Shown here piece after piece: positions 50,806 to 60,581 of a stretch of 64,000 bases of DNA. Numbering within the stretch: the stretch's first letter is position 1; the number at the start of each line of letters is the position of its first letter. The notes beneath the pieces are model-generated. The model was not told the DNA's origin. It searched no databases and worked only from the letters and a program-made list of their open reading frames with translations. The position numbers were made by a program, and so were the translations under genes. This DNA is from Erysipelotrichaceae bacterium (lineage in GTDB: Bacteria > Bacillota_I > Bacilli_A > Erysipelotrichales > Erysipelotrichaceae), in assembly GCA_017550145.1 (NCBI GenBank), contig JAFZQG010000004.1, positions 310,001 to 374,000 of the forward strand. The letters are read 5' to 3'.

Positions 50806-50808
50806 AAG

Positions 50809-50833
50809 AAACCGTCTCATTATGAGGCGGTTT
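50809..50833. terminator. Bidirectional terminator
   Basis: AAACCGTCTC and GAGGCGGTTT form a 10-bp stem with one wobble and a 5-base loop between convergent genes. Confidence 0.8.
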
Positions 50834-50836
50834 GTG

Positions 50837-52138
50837 TTATTCGTGGATATAGACCGGTGTACCAAGTTCCACCAGATCGAATAATCTTGCGACTTTGTCT
50901 GTAGGCATATTTACACAGCCGCGGGATGGATCGTAGGTATAGATATCACCGCCGAATTCATCTCTCCAGCTGGCATCATGGAAACCGTAGACTCTTCCGG
51001 TTTCGTCAAAGCCGATCCAGTAGTCAACATGTTCGATATAGTCACGACCCATCAGCTGGGTATCGGTTACTTTCTTGGTTACTTCGAAGTTGCCGTGCGG
51101 TGTTTCATCGGTGATGGCCGGATTACCGGTAACGACCGGTGAGGTCAGAATGATGACGCCGTCTTCGTAGTAGTAGAGCGTCTGTTCGGTGATCACTACT
51201 TCGATCAGAGTTTCACCTGCTTCTTCGAAGGTCGCATAAACTGTTTCGTTCTTATTGGAGAGTAAGACCTTTATCAGATCACTCTTGAGTTCAGCTCTGT
51301 TTAATGACGGATTGTCATATGAGAGATCCATGACATAATCGTCAAGTTTATCTTCATTAATCGTGGCTTGAGAATCTTTAACTTCGAGTAAGGAAGTAAG
51401 TGACGATCCGCTTAATGTTTCATCATAGTAATCCAGATCGATGGTTATCGTCTTGGATATCACATTCTCCAGGGCTTTTTTCTTTGTTTCAAGGGATGGA
51501 TCATCTTCCAGGATCTGCGCTTTTTCATAGTATTCCAAGAGATCCACAACCGCCGTATCTCTGCCGTTGAATAATTCTTCGATAGCTGTTTCAACTTTTC
51601 CGCTTGCGATATCGGCTTTGATGTAGGAACCGTCGTTTTCTTTGACGATAGCCGCCTGATTGTTTACGATATCCACATGCGCATCGACCGGTTTAACGAT
51701 GTTTTCTTCCTTAAGACAGTATAGGGTATTGATCAGCTCACTTAATTTATTCTTATCTAAAGTACCGCTGATTTTGGTAGCTTCCAGTTCATCGTCCTGT
51801 TTAGGCACAAACCATAATAAGGTGTTCTGCTTTCTGATGGAATCGGAAACATCATAGACGATGTCGTCACTGATGTTTCTTAAATCAAGTTTCTGGTCTT
51901 CGTAATTTATGCCATCCTTATTTTTCTGTTTAACTGTTAAGGTTGGATGGATTTCCTTGAATGCTTCATTGACTTTACTGATACTCTGTCCGGAGACATT
52001 GATTCCTTCGATGGAAGTCTTTGGCAGGAAATGGGAACTGTAAAAGATGATACCGCCCAGATAAACGGTAAGTAAGGTTAATATGACTCCGATTACGGCT
52101 ATCACTTTTACTTTCAGCGATTTCTTCAGTTTCAACAT
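50837..52138 (-). CDS. L,D-transpeptidase (YkuD) with PG-binding domain
   Basis: 433 residues. One N-terminal membrane helix (about 14-34), a long extracellular region with PG_binding_4-type repeats, and the YkuD catalytic domain at about 310-433, with YGFHDASWRDEFGG near 385 and the cysteine motif SRGCVNMP near 407. It cross-links peptidoglycan through 3-3 bonds or attaches lipoproteins. TATAAT on the minus strand (52147-52152) lies 8 bases before ATG 52138 and no ribosome site is present. Confidence 0.9.
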   Translation of the reverse strand: MLKLKKSLKVKVIAVIGVILTLLTVYLGGIIFYSSHFLPKTSIEGINVSGQSISKVNEAFKEIHPTLTVKQKNKDGINYEDQKLDLRNISDDIVYDVSDSIRKQNTLLWFVPKQDDELEATKISGTLDKNKLSELINTLYCLKEENIVKPVDAHVDIVNNQAAIVKENDGSYIKADIASGKVETAIEELFNGRDTAVVDLLEYYEKAQILEDDPSLETKKKALENVISKTITIDLDYYDETLSGSSLTSLLEVKDSQATINEDKLDDYVMDLSYDNPSLNRAELKSDLIKVLLSNKNETVYATFEEAGETLIEVVITEQTLYYYEDGVIILTSPVVTGNPAITDETPHGNFEVTKKVTDTQLMGRDYIEHVDYWIGFDETGRVYGFHDASWRDEFGGDIYTYDPSRGCVNMPTDKVARLFDLVELGTPVYIHE

Positions 52139-52190
52139 ACTCATTTATTATACCGATATTTAATAAAAAACTCACAGTGATTATGTGAGT

Positions 52191-52967
52191 TCAGATAAAC
52201 GGTTCTTTAATATAATCAAGATCCAGATCTTCTAGTTCCGCAAAGGCGAGTTCAATTGATTTCTTGTCCAGCAGATCAGCCGGCGCATGAGCGTCAATGC
52301 CCGTAACGACTTTTAACGGATAGCACGACATGATCTCCCAGAATTCACGGTGCGGATAGAAAAAGCGTTCACCGCTCACAAAAGGTTTAAGGCCTTTCGT
52401 TATGCCGCGGATATTTACTTCTACCGGTGTATTTGTTACCACGCATTTCTGGGCAATCCGGTGAGCTGTTTCGGCGCAGACTTCCGTGAACTCGGTCTGC
52501 CTGTTCATAAAGACATCGGGATGGCACAGATAGGTGAATAATCCCGAATCTAGGCCTTCCAATACCTGTTCGCAATAAAGGCGGGTCTCTTCTTCCGTAT
52601 TCAGTTTAAAATAACTGCAGGTCCCGTCAGGTCTGGCATAGTGCTGACCGAGCAGGAAGAAATCGACCTTGTCATGCAGTTCCTTGCGATCATCTGCGCA
52701 ATCAGGATAGTATTCGCTTTCCAGACCGATGACGATCTTTATCTGATCCTTATACTTTTCTTTGAGATAATTCAGGGAATCCAGATAGTCGACCAGTTGT
52801 GACCAGTCCATATGGGAACGCGGTAAAGGATAATCGCGATATGGCGCATGATCGGAAAAACCCAGGACTTTATATCCTGCTTCGATAGCGGCCAGTACGT
52901 ATTCTTCATCCGTGCCTGTTGCGTGTCCGCAGCGGGCAGTATGAGTGTGGTAGTTATAAACAAACAT
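52191..52967 (-). CDS. PHP domain histidinol-phosphatase-like protein
   Basis: 258 residues from ATG 52967, with AGAGG five bases upstream. Motifs YNYHTHTARCGHATG near 5, GFSDHAPY near 36, GLESEYYPD near 80, CHPDVFM near 148, GIDAHAP near 234 are the metal ligands of HisJ-type phosphatases. No his operon is nearby, so the true substrate is open. Divergent from the HAD gene. Confidence 0.87.
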   Translation of the reverse strand: MFVYNYHTHTARCGHATGTDEEYVLAAIEAGYKVLGFSDHAPYRDYPLPRSHMDWSQLVDYLDSLNYLKEKYKDQIKIVIGLESEYYPDCADDRKELHDKVDFFLLGQHYARPDGTCSYFKLNTEEETRLYCEQVLEGLDSGLFTYLCHPDVFMNRQTEFTEVCAETAHRIAQKCVVTNTPVEVNIRGITKGLKPFVSGERFFYPHREFWEIMSCYPLKVVTGIDAHAPADLLDKKSIELAFAELEDLDLDYIKEPFI

Positions 52968-53039
52968 AAGAACCTCTTTTTTGGTCAGGGAAGACTTCAG
53001 ACGTGTTCCCCTTACTGTTTTATTATACAATCTATGTAT

Positions 53040-53699
53040 ATGAGAGTAGAACTGTGTGTATTTGATATGGATGGACTGATGCTGGACAGCGAGAGAGCAT
53101 ATTATAACTGTGCTCTAAAATGCAGTGAAGTCTATGGTTACGGTGTATCCGAAGAACTGGTCCTAAAGACAATGGGAAATAACTCACAAGAGACCGAAAG
53201 AAGATTCAAGGAAGATATGGGCGATGATTTTCCTTTCCGTACTTTTATGGAAAGGGTATGGCAGATCCAGCTTGAATATATGAAAAGCAATCCGATCGAA
53301 AAGAAGAAGGGTCTTGATGAACTGCTTGATTATCTTGAAAAGAACAAGATCAAGAAAGCTGTTGCGACCAGCACCAGAAAAGTAATTGCGGAAGGCTTCC
53401 TTGGCGGTGCGGGAATCAGGGACCGTTTTGACTATATAGTTTTCGGTGATGATCTAAAGGAATCCAAACCAAAACCGGAGATCTATCTCAAAGCTATAAG
53501 ACCTTTCGATATTCCGAAAGAAAAGATCATCGCATTTGAGGATTCGGCCAATGGCATCATGTCTGCGTATAATGCTGGTTTAAGAATAATCCATATTCCT
53601 GATCTGGCATATGTATCAGATGAAGCCCGATCAAAATGTGATTACATACTTAACGATCTTAATGAAGCGATAGAAATAATAGAAGAATTAAACAGATAA
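53040..53699 (+). CDS. HAD family phosphatase (beta-phosphoglucomutase-like)
   Basis: 219 residues from ATG 53040. Motif I FDMDGLMLDSE near 7, motif II VATSTRK near 110, motif III KPKPEIY near 143, motif IV AFEDSANGIMSAYNAG near 165. The cap is of the alpha type and favours small phosphorylated substrates. A TACAAT box lies 8 bases before the ATG with no ribosome site. Confidence 0.9.
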   Translation: MRVELCVFDMDGLMLDSERAYYNCALKCSEVYGYGVSEELVLKTMGNNSQETERRFKEDMGDDFPFRTFMERVWQIQLEYMKSNPIEKKKGLDELLDYLEKNKIKKAVATSTRKVIAEGFLGGAGIRDRFDYIVFGDDLKESKPKPEIYLKAIRPFDIPKEKIIAFEDSANGIMSAYNAGLRIIHIPDLAYVSDEARSKCDYILNDLNEAIEIIEELNR

Positions 53700-53700
53700 A

Positions 53701-53719
53701 AAGCCGGTATTGCCGGCTT
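53701..53719. terminator. Bidirectional terminator
   Basis: AAGCCGG and CCGGCTT form a 7-bp stem with a 5-base loop between convergent genes. Confidence 0.8.
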
Positions 53720-53727
53720 TGTGTAAC

Positions 53728-54690
53728 TTAGAGATATTTGACTAACCAGTCAGTACATAGTTCAGCCCATTTACGGACCTGAGGAACATCCATGCCAAGA
53801 TCGTTGTTTCCATCGGCTAAAGCTAAGCCATGCACACCTTCCGGGAACAGATGCATCTCAAACGGGATGCCCATAGCGGTTAAGGCCTGTCCCATCGTGA
53901 AGGAGTTACGCGGATCATCGCTGTTGGTCTGCCAGATGAAGAACGGCGGAGTTTCTCTGGTGATATTTACTTCCGGAGAATAATACAGCAGTTCTTCCTT
54001 ATCGGCAAAGAACGGATTTCTGATCTGATTGGCGAAAGGATCCACAAAGAAGCCACCCGGTAAGCCCGCAAAGCAGAAGGCACCGTAGCCCATGACTATA
54101 CCATCGGGACGTGATGATTCTCTTTCGATCGGATCATCACTGTTTTTATTTCCGTTATCGAAATGCGTTGCGGCATTCCCTGAAAGCATGCCTCCGGCAG
54201 AGAAGCCCATACAGATGACTTTCTCGCTGACACCGAGTTCTGCCTTTTTGGATCTGATCAGTCTGATCGCTCTTTGCATGTCATCTAACGCATCCTTGCG
54301 GCCATACGGCTGCAGACGATAGGTCAGAATCGCACAGTTGAAACCTTTTCGTGCAAAGTATTCCGCAACATTGAAACCTTCGCAGCCTGTCCTGGTCAGA
54401 AAACCGCCGCCGCAGGCTACGATGATCGTACCGTCAGCTCTTTTCTCTCCCTGAGCCGGGACAAAGACAATCGATGGTTCAGGCTGTAATGGTGCCCTGT
54501 CATCATAATTCGGAGTTTTGCCTTCAGGCCACAAGCGGATTACTTCAAAGCGCTCCAGTGCCTTATTCCAGGTCTTCAGGTTCTTTTCGACATCCATCGA
54601 ACCGTCGGGTTTACGATGTTCGGCTACCGGAATGATTATCGCTTTTTCTGCAACGACTTTAGCTAATTCTTCGTAGTTTTTCTGATACAT
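53728..54690 (-). CDS. Alpha/beta hydrolase esterase
   Basis: 320 residues from ATG 54690. ACGGGFLTRTGCEGF near 92-106 supplies the oxyanion region, MGFSAGGMLSG near 162 is the nucleophile elbow, and the histidine is in FPEGVHGLAL near 287. This matches acetyl-xylan-esterase-like and BD-FAE type enzymes that deacetylate plant glycans. It follows the MsmK-type ATPase by one base (the stop TAA, then ATG), so it is translationally linked to a sugar ABC ATPase. Confidence 0.85.
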   Translation of the reverse strand: MYQKNYEELAKVVAEKAIIIPVAEHRKPDGSMDVEKNLKTWNKALERFEVIRLWPEGKTPNYDDRAPLQPEPSIVFVPAQGEKRADGTIIVACGGGFLTRTGCEGFNVAEYFARKGFNCAILTYRLQPYGRKDALDDMQRAIRLIRSKKAELGVSEKVICMGFSAGGMLSGNAATHFDNGNKNSDDPIERESSRPDGIVMGYGAFCFAGLPGGFFVDPFANQIRNPFFADKEELLYYSPEVNITRETPPFFIWQTNSDDPRNSFTMGQALTAMGIPFEMHLFPEGVHGLALADGNNDLGMDVPQVRKWAELCTDWLVKYL

Positions 54691-54691
54691 A

Positions 54692-55888
54692 TTAGATGAG
54701 ATTTTCTTCCGTTGCGGCATCGAAGCAGTGGATCAGCGACGGATTGAAGGTGAAGGTGAAGTCCTTACCTAAGCTGACCTTATCGAGGTCAAGATTGGCT
54801 GTCGGAATGACTGCTACGATATCGTCACCGTTAAGGTTGATATGTAAGTGTACTTCGGATCCCATCATTTCGGATACTTCGATCTTGCCGGTGAAGCCTT
54901 GATCACTCATTTCGATATGGACAGGTCTGACGCCGACGATCAGGTTCTTTTCTTCGGTGTCTTTTTCTTTCAGAACTTTCTGATGTTTTTCATCAAGTTT
55001 GATGTCCTGACCCTGAATAGTGATGTAGTATTCACCGTTCTTCTTGATTAATGGAACGTTATGGAAGAAGTTGATCTGCGGTGTACCGATGAAGCCTGCA
55101 ACGAAGGTGTTGACCGGATGGTTGAAGACTTCCTGTGGAGTTCCGACCTGCTGGATGAAGCCGTCTTTCATGACAACGATCCTGTCACCTAAGGTCATGG
55201 CTTCGATCTGGTCGTGGGTAACGTAGACGAATGTGGTATCGATCTTCTGACGGAGTCTGATGATTTCTGATCTCATCTGGCCACGCAGTTTGGCATCCAG
55301 GTTGGATAACGGTTCGTCCATCAGAATGACCTGCGGCTGTCTGACGATGGCACGTCCGATCGCAACACGCTGTCTCTGACCACCTGATAAGGCTTTTGGA
55401 AGACGGTCCAGGATCTGGGTGATTTCCAGAGTTCTGGCTGCTTCCTGCACTTTCTTTTCGATCTCATCTTTAGGCATCTTGGCCAGTTTCAGAGAGAAGC
55501 CCATGTTTTCTCTGACGGTCATATGCGGATAAAGTGAATAGTTCTGGAAGACCATGGCGATATTACGGTCACGCGGTGCGATGACGTTTGAAAGCTTATC
55601 GCCGATATAGAGTTCACCGGAAGTGATCTCTTCGAGTCCGGCGATCATTCTTAAGGTCGTGGATTTACCACAGCCTGAAGGACCGACCAGGACAACGAAT
55701 TCCTTGTCTTTGATCTCCAGGTTGAAGTCCTGAACAGCTACGACACCTTCATCGGTGATCTGCAGGTTCGGGACGAAACCTTCGACCGGAGCCTCATCCT
55801 GCTGTTTTCTTTTCTTCTTCTTGGATCTGATCTCATCATCGGTGATTGGATAGACCTTCTTGATGTTCTTTAATGTAATACTTGACAT
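54692..55888 (-). CDS. Sugar ABC transporter ATP-binding protein (MsmK/UgpC type)
   Basis: 398 residues from ATG 55888. Walker [11 protein letters not shown]-loop [11 protein letters not shown], signature [14 protein letters not shown], Walker [14 protein letters not shown]-loop THDQIEAM, then an OB-type regulatory domain (about 270-398). A lysine-rich insertion of about 30 residues ([16 protein letters not shown]) splits the first strand. These ATPases serve several carbohydrate permeases. No permease gene adjoins it. It is preceded by a 150-base structured leader. Confidence 0.92.
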   Translation of the reverse strand: MSSITLKNIKKVYPITDDEIRSKKKKRKQQDEAPVEGFVPNLQITDEGVVAVQDFNLEIKDKEFVVLVGPSGCGKSTTLRMIAGLEEITSGELYIGDKLSNVIAPRDRNIAMVFQNYSLYPHMTVRENMGFSLKLAKMPKDEIEKKVQEAARTLEITQILDRLPKALSGGQRQRVAIGRAIVRQPQVILMDEPLSNLDAKLRGQMRSEIIRLRQKIDTTFVYVTHDQIEAMTLGDRIVVMKDGFIQQVGTPQEVFNHPVNTFVAGFIGTPQINFFHNVPLIKKNGEYYITIQGQDIKLDEKHQKVLKEKDTEEKNLIVGVRPVHIEMSDQGFTGKIEVSEMMGSEVHLHINLNGDDIVAVIPTANLDLDKVSLGKDFTFTFNPSLIHCFDAATEENLI

Positions 55889-56039
55889 TGAATTTGCTCT
55901 GACAGCTTCGCCTTCGCTAGTCTGTCTCATTCCATACCGACATAAAGATATGGAACATTCTTGGCATGTCTCCACTATGCCAACCCGCGAGCCACGGTTT
56001 CCTCCTTTTCTCTTACCGCCTAAATCGGTGGAGCGCAGT
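55889..56039 (-). promoter_or_regulatory. Structured 5' leader of the ABC ATPase gene
   Basis: From promoter to ATG on the minus strand the leader can form at least three hairpins: 56015-56029 (ACCG/CGGT), 55961-55983 (TTGGCAT/ATGCCAA, 7 bp) and 55930-55955 (TTCCATA/TATGGAA, 7 bp). It also holds AAAAGGAGG followed by a six-codon frame MARGLA and a 16-codon frame starting MPRMFHIF. I could not match it to a known riboswitch family. Confidence 0.6.
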
Positions 56040-56067
56040 ATTATCTGAGATTATTATCCCAGTTCAA
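56040..56067 (-). promoter_or_regulatory. Promoter of the ABC ATPase gene
   Basis: On the minus strand TTGAAC (56062-56067) and GATAAT (56040-56045) are 16 bases apart, giving a leader of about 145 bases. Confidence 0.7.
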
Positions 56068-56236
56068 GAGATTTTTTCCTTATAAATAAGTAAACTGCTT
56101 ATTAAAAAATATAAGAAGATGAGTTTTGATACAGGATCATGAAAGACCAATGATATAAAATTGTAAAACAATGTGTTAATTTTGATTTTTTCGTCATTAT
56201 GAATAATCTAAACTGAAGAAAACGAGGGGTTTTGTT

Positions 56237-57097
56237 ATGCATGAAATAAAAACAGTAGAAGTAAACGGAGTAACTCTGGCTTACAGAGAATACGGAAGCG
56301 GAGATAAGTATCTGCTTTCGACCCAGAATTTTTTCTTTAAGGATTCTCATATGGCTCTTTTGGGACAGCCGCCTTATGACTATCACTGCTTCCTGGTATA
56401 TATGAGGGGATATGGGCAGTCCAGCCATATTTTTGATCAGACTTTAAGAGACTATGCGAAGGTATGGGGTGAAGACCTCATGGCTTTTGCGGAAGTCATG
56501 GGTATAAAGTCCTTTTATTACACAGGCATTTCTCATGGCAACTGGGCTTCCTGGTATATCGCTTTCCATAAACCGGAGCTGATCAGAGCCTATGTGTGCT
56601 GTGACGGTATCACCCAATACCATGAACAGCGGGATTTACCGGCTCCTTTGGCCAAGATGAGAGATCATGCGGATGAGTTTGTGGGCAATGTCGAACAGTT
56701 AAAGAGAACGGCCTGGATCGAAAACTGGCCGACGAATAATCCGGAGCGTCAGGCCCGCCGTCAGGCCAACTTTGAGGAACACCTTGATATCCTGATGCAC
56801 AGAAAAAAGGAAGAATTTGCTTTACCGATGTTGGGAGATATGACGGGATGCGAGGCCAAATCACAGGCTGAACTTTTAGAAAGACTGAAAGAAATTCCTT
56901 TCCCGGTCATGATCTGGGAAGGCGGTCTTGATCCACTGGCTACACCGGAAGCGGCACTTGAAGTTGCCAAGGCTATTCCGGGAGCTCAGTATCTGATGTA
57001 TCAGCACCTCGGTCATGGCGGTGCGGATGAAATGCCGGAACTCACGGCCAGAGACTGTGACCGTTTCTTTAAGGATGTGGAAGGAAGAATTCTGTAA
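56237..57097 (+). CDS. Alpha/beta hydrolase
   Basis: 286 residues. The nucleophile elbow is GISHGNWA near 99, an acid likely in EGGLDPLATPEA near 237 and the histidine in HLGHGGADEMP near 262. GAGGGG precedes the ATG. First gene of the carbohydrate operon and overlaps the sialate esterase by one base (TAATG). Substrate probably an ester in the pathway; family alone does not say. Confidence 0.85.
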   Translation: MHEIKTVEVNGVTLAYREYGSGDKYLLSTQNFFFKDSHMALLGQPPYDYHCFLVYMRGYGQSSHIFDQTLRDYAKVWGEDLMAFAEVMGIKSFYYTGISHGNWASWYIAFHKPELIRAYVCCDGITQYHEQRDLPAPLAKMRDHADEFVGNVEQLKRTAWIENWPTNNPERQARRQANFEEHLDILMHRKKEEFALPMLGDMTGCEAKSQAELLERLKEIPFPVMIWEGGLDPLATPEAALEVAKAIPGAQYLMYQHLGHGGADEMPELTARDCDRFFKDVEGRIL

Positions 57098-58650
57098 TGA
57101 AACTGGAACTTGGAAGAATCTTTGCGGAACACATGGTCTTACAGCAGGGTGCAGATATTCCTGTCTGGGGAAGAAGCGCCAATAATGACGAAATTACTGT
57201 CAGATTAGGAGATGTTGAGGAAAAGACAGTTGCGGAAAACGGTGTCTGGTCTCTGACTTTGCCGAAGATGGATTATTGTTCAAAAACCACTTTTACCGTT
57301 ACATCAAAGATCACCGATGAGAAGATCTGTTTTGAAGATGTGGCGATCGGTGAAGTATGGCTGGCCGGTGGCCAGTCCAATATGGAATTCATCATGAAAT
57401 ATGATGTGGACTGTAGTGAAACGGTTAAAAGCGAAGATGATCCCGATCTGCGTTTCTTTAATTTCCCGCAGACTCCTTTCCTGGGTTTCCTTGAAAAAGA
57501 AAGCTGCCCGGATCACGGTTTCTGGAGAAGATGGGTCGGTTCCGATAACAAGATCATGTTTTCGGCAATAGGTGCCTATATGGGCATGATCTTAAGAGAA
57601 AAACTTAATGTACCGATCGGCATCGTCGGCTGTAACTGGGGCGGAACTCCGGCTTCAGCCTGGACGGATATGGAAGATCTGAAAAATAACGAAAAACTGA
57701 AGGAAGTACTGGACGAGTATGAAAGAAACTGTGCGCAGATCGACTTCCGCAAATACTATGAGACTTCCGAACTTCCTGTACCGCTTCCTACAAAGGAACA
57801 GCTGGAATTCACCGAACGTTTCATGATGGGTGAAGACATGACGGAGTTCTTCAAGAATCTGGGCAATATGCCTAAACCTGATCCTAGTATCTGGGCAACT
57901 TATCCGATCGCTCCGCGTTCGGCCACCAGACCCGCAGGTGTCTATGAAACGATGTTAAAGAAGGTAGCGCCGTATGCGATCAAAGGTGTCATCTGGTATC
58001 AGGGTGAGGATGATGATGCCAGAGGCTGGTATGACTTCTACGACGAGAGTATGAAGACGATGATCATCTGCTGGAGAAGACTCTGGGGTTATGAGTTCCC
58101 GTTCTTTCAGATCGAACTGGCAACTTTTGAAGGTGTAGGCATAACTGCTGCCAAGGCATATAACCTGATGCGTCATAAACAGGAAGAGGCTGCCAAGGCG
58201 TTAAATAAAGTCTATGATGTCTGTATCCTGGATGCGGGAGAAAAGTTCAATATTCATCCGCGTCACAAGGAGATGGTCGGTGAAAGACTGGCTTATATGG
58301 TTCTTAAACACGTCTATAACGACAACTCGAGAACCGCTGACTGTCCGCGTTTTGCCTCAATTGATAAGAGCGATGATCAGATCACGATTACCTTTAGCGA
58401 TACAGCCGCAGGCTTGGAGATCAGGAATGATCTGAAAGAAGTTTTATGTGTAAGTAATGAAAATAACAGACTCGAATATGAGTACAGTTTAGATAAAGAC
58501 AGACTGGTATTAAAAGGTGATTTCAAAGGAAGTATAAAGATCGAATACTGTGAGATGAATTACTGTCTTCCTTCTTTATTCAATTCCGAGGGTAATCCGG
58601 TATTCGGTTTTACGGCAGAGGTCCGAGATGAAAAACAGAGAAGTGATTGA
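57097..58650 (+). CDS. Sialate O-acetylesterase-like (SASA domain)
   Basis: 517 residues. WLAGGQSNMEF near 87-97 is the SGNH serine block of the SASA family, with GVIWYQGEDDDARGW and LDAGEKFNIHPRHKEMVGERLA carrying the glycine/asparagine and the catalytic histidine blocks. Such enzymes remove acetyl groups from sialic acids or from plant glycans. No signal peptide, so it acts inside the cell. It overlaps the next gene by 23 bases. Confidence 0.87.
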   Translation: MKLELGRIFAEHMVLQQGADIPVWGRSANNDEITVRLGDVEEKTVAENGVWSLTLPKMDYCSKTTFTVTSKITDEKICFEDVAIGEVWLAGGQSNMEFIMKYDVDCSETVKSEDDPDLRFFNFPQTPFLGFLEKESCPDHGFWRRWVGSDNKIMFSAIGAYMGMILREKLNVPIGIVGCNWGGTPASAWTDMEDLKNNEKLKEVLDEYERNCAQIDFRKYYETSELPVPLPTKEQLEFTERFMMGEDMTEFFKNLGNMPKPDPSIWATYPIAPRSATRPAGVYETMLKKVAPYAIKGVIWYQGEDDDARGWYDFYDESMKTMIICWRRLWGYEFPFFQIELATFEGVGITAAKAYNLMRHKQEEAAKALNKVYDVCILDAGEKFNIHPRHKEMVGERLAYMVLKHVYNDNSRTADCPRFASIDKSDDQITITFSDTAAGLEIRNDLKEVLCVSNENNRLEYEYSLDKDRLVLKGDFKGSIKIEYCEMNYCLPSLFNSEGNPVFGFTAEVRDEKQRSD

Positions 58651-59488
58651 GAAGATACTGGCTTATCATCCGAAGTTTCCTGAGACATATGAAGGCTGTG
58701 ACAACTATAAGATCGGTGATCTCGAAGCCGAATGTACAGGTGTCGTCTGTGCGATGGTCGCAACTGTCAATGTGATACGAAAGGCGATCGAACTGGGTGC
58801 CAATCTGATCGTCGTTCATGAACCGACTTTCTATACATCGGATGACGGTGACTGGGATGAAACTTTCACAAATTCCATTTATGAGGAAAAGAAGAAACTC
58901 TTGGAAGAAAACAGTATCTGTATCTGGCGTGACCACGACCATATGCACGCCAATAGACCTGACAGTATCTTTGCGGGAGTACTCAAATACCTGGACTGGG
59001 AAGATAAAGCAGAAGTAAGGACCGATACAGGCCTGTTTGCGCATTATCTTGTTCAGATCGAACCGATGAGTGTCAGAGACTTAAGCTTATATCTGATCGA
59101 CAGGATCGGTTTAAACGGAGCCAGGATCGTCGGTGATCCGGATATGATGGTATCTAGAATTGCCTTGGTCGGTCATCTTTTCCCGAATGAATATAAGAGA
59201 AAAGACGGAAGTAAAGGCGAGTATTCGGTCAAGGTAATTGAGACCCTGGAAAAAGATGCGGATGTGATCATACCGGGTGAAGTGATCGACTGGACGGTAT
59301 TGTCTTATGTCAGAGATGCGATGCAGCTGAATAAGAAGAAGGCTGTCATAAATCTGGGCCACTTCAACTGGGAAGAACTGGGTATGAAATATATGAAAGA
59401 CTGGCTGAGTGAACTGCTGGAAGATCAGATAAAAGTAACTTATGTGCCTAGTGAAGATATGTACGGATTCATAGTCAAAGGAGAATGA
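58628..59488 (+). CDS. Nif3-like dinuclear metal centre protein
   Basis: 286 residues. The metal-site histidines are in ANLIVVHEPTFYTS near 58 and RDHDHMHANRPD near 100, and near the end NLGHFNWEELGM near 240. NIF3 proteins are widely conserved with unclear function; a hydrolase acting on glycan- or nucleotide-linked substrates has been suggested in some contexts. Embedded between two esterases in one operon. Confidence 0.82.
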   Translation: MKNREVIEKILAYHPKFPETYEGCDNYKIGDLEAECTGVVCAMVATVNVIRKAIELGANLIVVHEPTFYTSDDGDWDETFTNSIYEEKKKLLEENSICIWRDHDHMHANRPDSIFAGVLKYLDWEDKAEVRTDTGLFAHYLVQIEPMSVRDLSLYLIDRIGLNGARIVGDPDMMVSRIALVGHLFPNEYKRKDGSKGEYSVKVIETLEKDADVIIPGEVIDWTVLSYVRDAMQLNKKKAVINLGHFNWEELGMKYMKDWLSELLEDQIKVTYVPSEDMYGFIVKGE

Positions 59489-59492
59489 GAGA

Positions 59493-60578
59493 ATGCTGAT
59501 AAAGGAATTACTGCCATCAGTAAGGTTACACGGAAGAACGGTTTACGATGAAGAGAAAAACGCTTTATTCATCAACTGGAGCTGTACGGGTTTTTCGATC
59601 GGTGTAAGAGGAACTTATCTGAAAGTAAAAACAGTTGCGGAATCTGATCAGATTCCTGGTCTTCCGGGTATGCCGGTTCCGCCACCTGACTGGCCATGTA
59701 TCGGTCTGGTAAAAAACGATGAACTGATCTATCGTCATGAATGTCATGATGAAGAAGAACTTGTCTTATGGCAGGCTGAGGAAAAAGAGGAATGTGAATT
59801 AAGGATCGTTAAGGTTTCCGAGAACGCCAGAGGTAAATTAGGCATCATCGAGATTGAGACTGACGGTGAGTTCTATGAAGCCGATAAGAGCGTAAAGAAG
59901 ACAATTGAATTTGTGGGAGATTCGATCACCTGCGGTTTTGGCAACGAAGCTCCGAATAATGCATTCGAATTCAAGACCAGTGAAGAAAACGGCTGGATCA
60001 CCTATGGTGCTTTAGCTGCCAGAGAACTGGGTTATGAATGGAGTATGGTCTGTGAATCGGGTATTGCGGCCATTAAGCCTGAACATCCTTTCATGCCGAT
60101 GCATGCGATGGAAGATATCTATGAATATACCGATGAACTATATGACCGCAAGAATGAGCGTCCGCTAAAGAAGTGGGATTTTGTTAAGAATCATAACGAT
60201 ATCGTCGTATTGAATCTCGGTACCAATGATGCAACACCGATCCGTTTCTATAAGGAACTGGATGAGATCGAACCGATGGGCGAATGGTTCCAGAAGCGTT
60301 TTAAGGAATTTGTAAAACAGGTCAGAAAGGCCAATGGTCCTGATACATTCATCTGCTGTACTTTGGGTTCGATCGATTATTATCTGTATCATCACATCAT
60401 AGATGCGGTAAAGGAATTAAAAGAAGAGGGCGATGAGAAACTGTGCTGTTTCGCATATCTGCCTATCAATATGATGACTGAGGGTTATGGTGCAGCCGGT
60501 CATCCTTCGGCTAAGACACATGCGCGTATGGCTAAGGAACTGGCTTACTTTATAAAGAAATATGTACCGGGGGCGTAA
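59493..60578 (+). CDS. SGNH hydrolase with CE2-like N-terminal domain
   Basis: 361 residues. About 1-130 is a jelly-roll region (FINWSCTGFSIGVRGTYLKV) as in carbohydrate esterase family 2; about 135-361 is the SGNH domain with FVGDSITCGFGN near 146, VLNLGTNDATP near 240, and the His block GHPSAKTHARMA near 337. It should deacetylate sugars. AAAGGAG is upstream. No signal peptide. Confidence 0.85.
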   Translation: MLIKELLPSVRLHGRTVYDEEKNALFINWSCTGFSIGVRGTYLKVKTVAESDQIPGLPGMPVPPPDWPCIGLVKNDELIYRHECHDEEELVLWQAEEKEECELRIVKVSENARGKLGIIEIETDGEFYEADKSVKKTIEFVGDSITCGFGNEAPNNAFEFKTSEENGWITYGALAARELGYEWSMVCESGIAAIKPEHPFMPMHAMEDIYEYTDELYDRKNERPLKKWDFVKNHNDIVVLNLGTNDATPIRFYKELDEIEPMGEWFQKRFKEFVKQVRKANGPDTFICCTLGSIDYYLYHHIIDAVKELKEEGDEKLCCFAYLPINMMTEGYGAAGHPSAKTHARMAKELAYFIKKYVPGA

Positions 60579-60581
60579 AAA

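Noticed and set aside
55889..56039. T-box, TPP or other known riboswitch before the ABC ATPase gene
   Set aside because: No T-box bulge sequence, no THI element, and no cyclic di-GMP aptamer core could be recognised; kept only as an unassigned structured leader.
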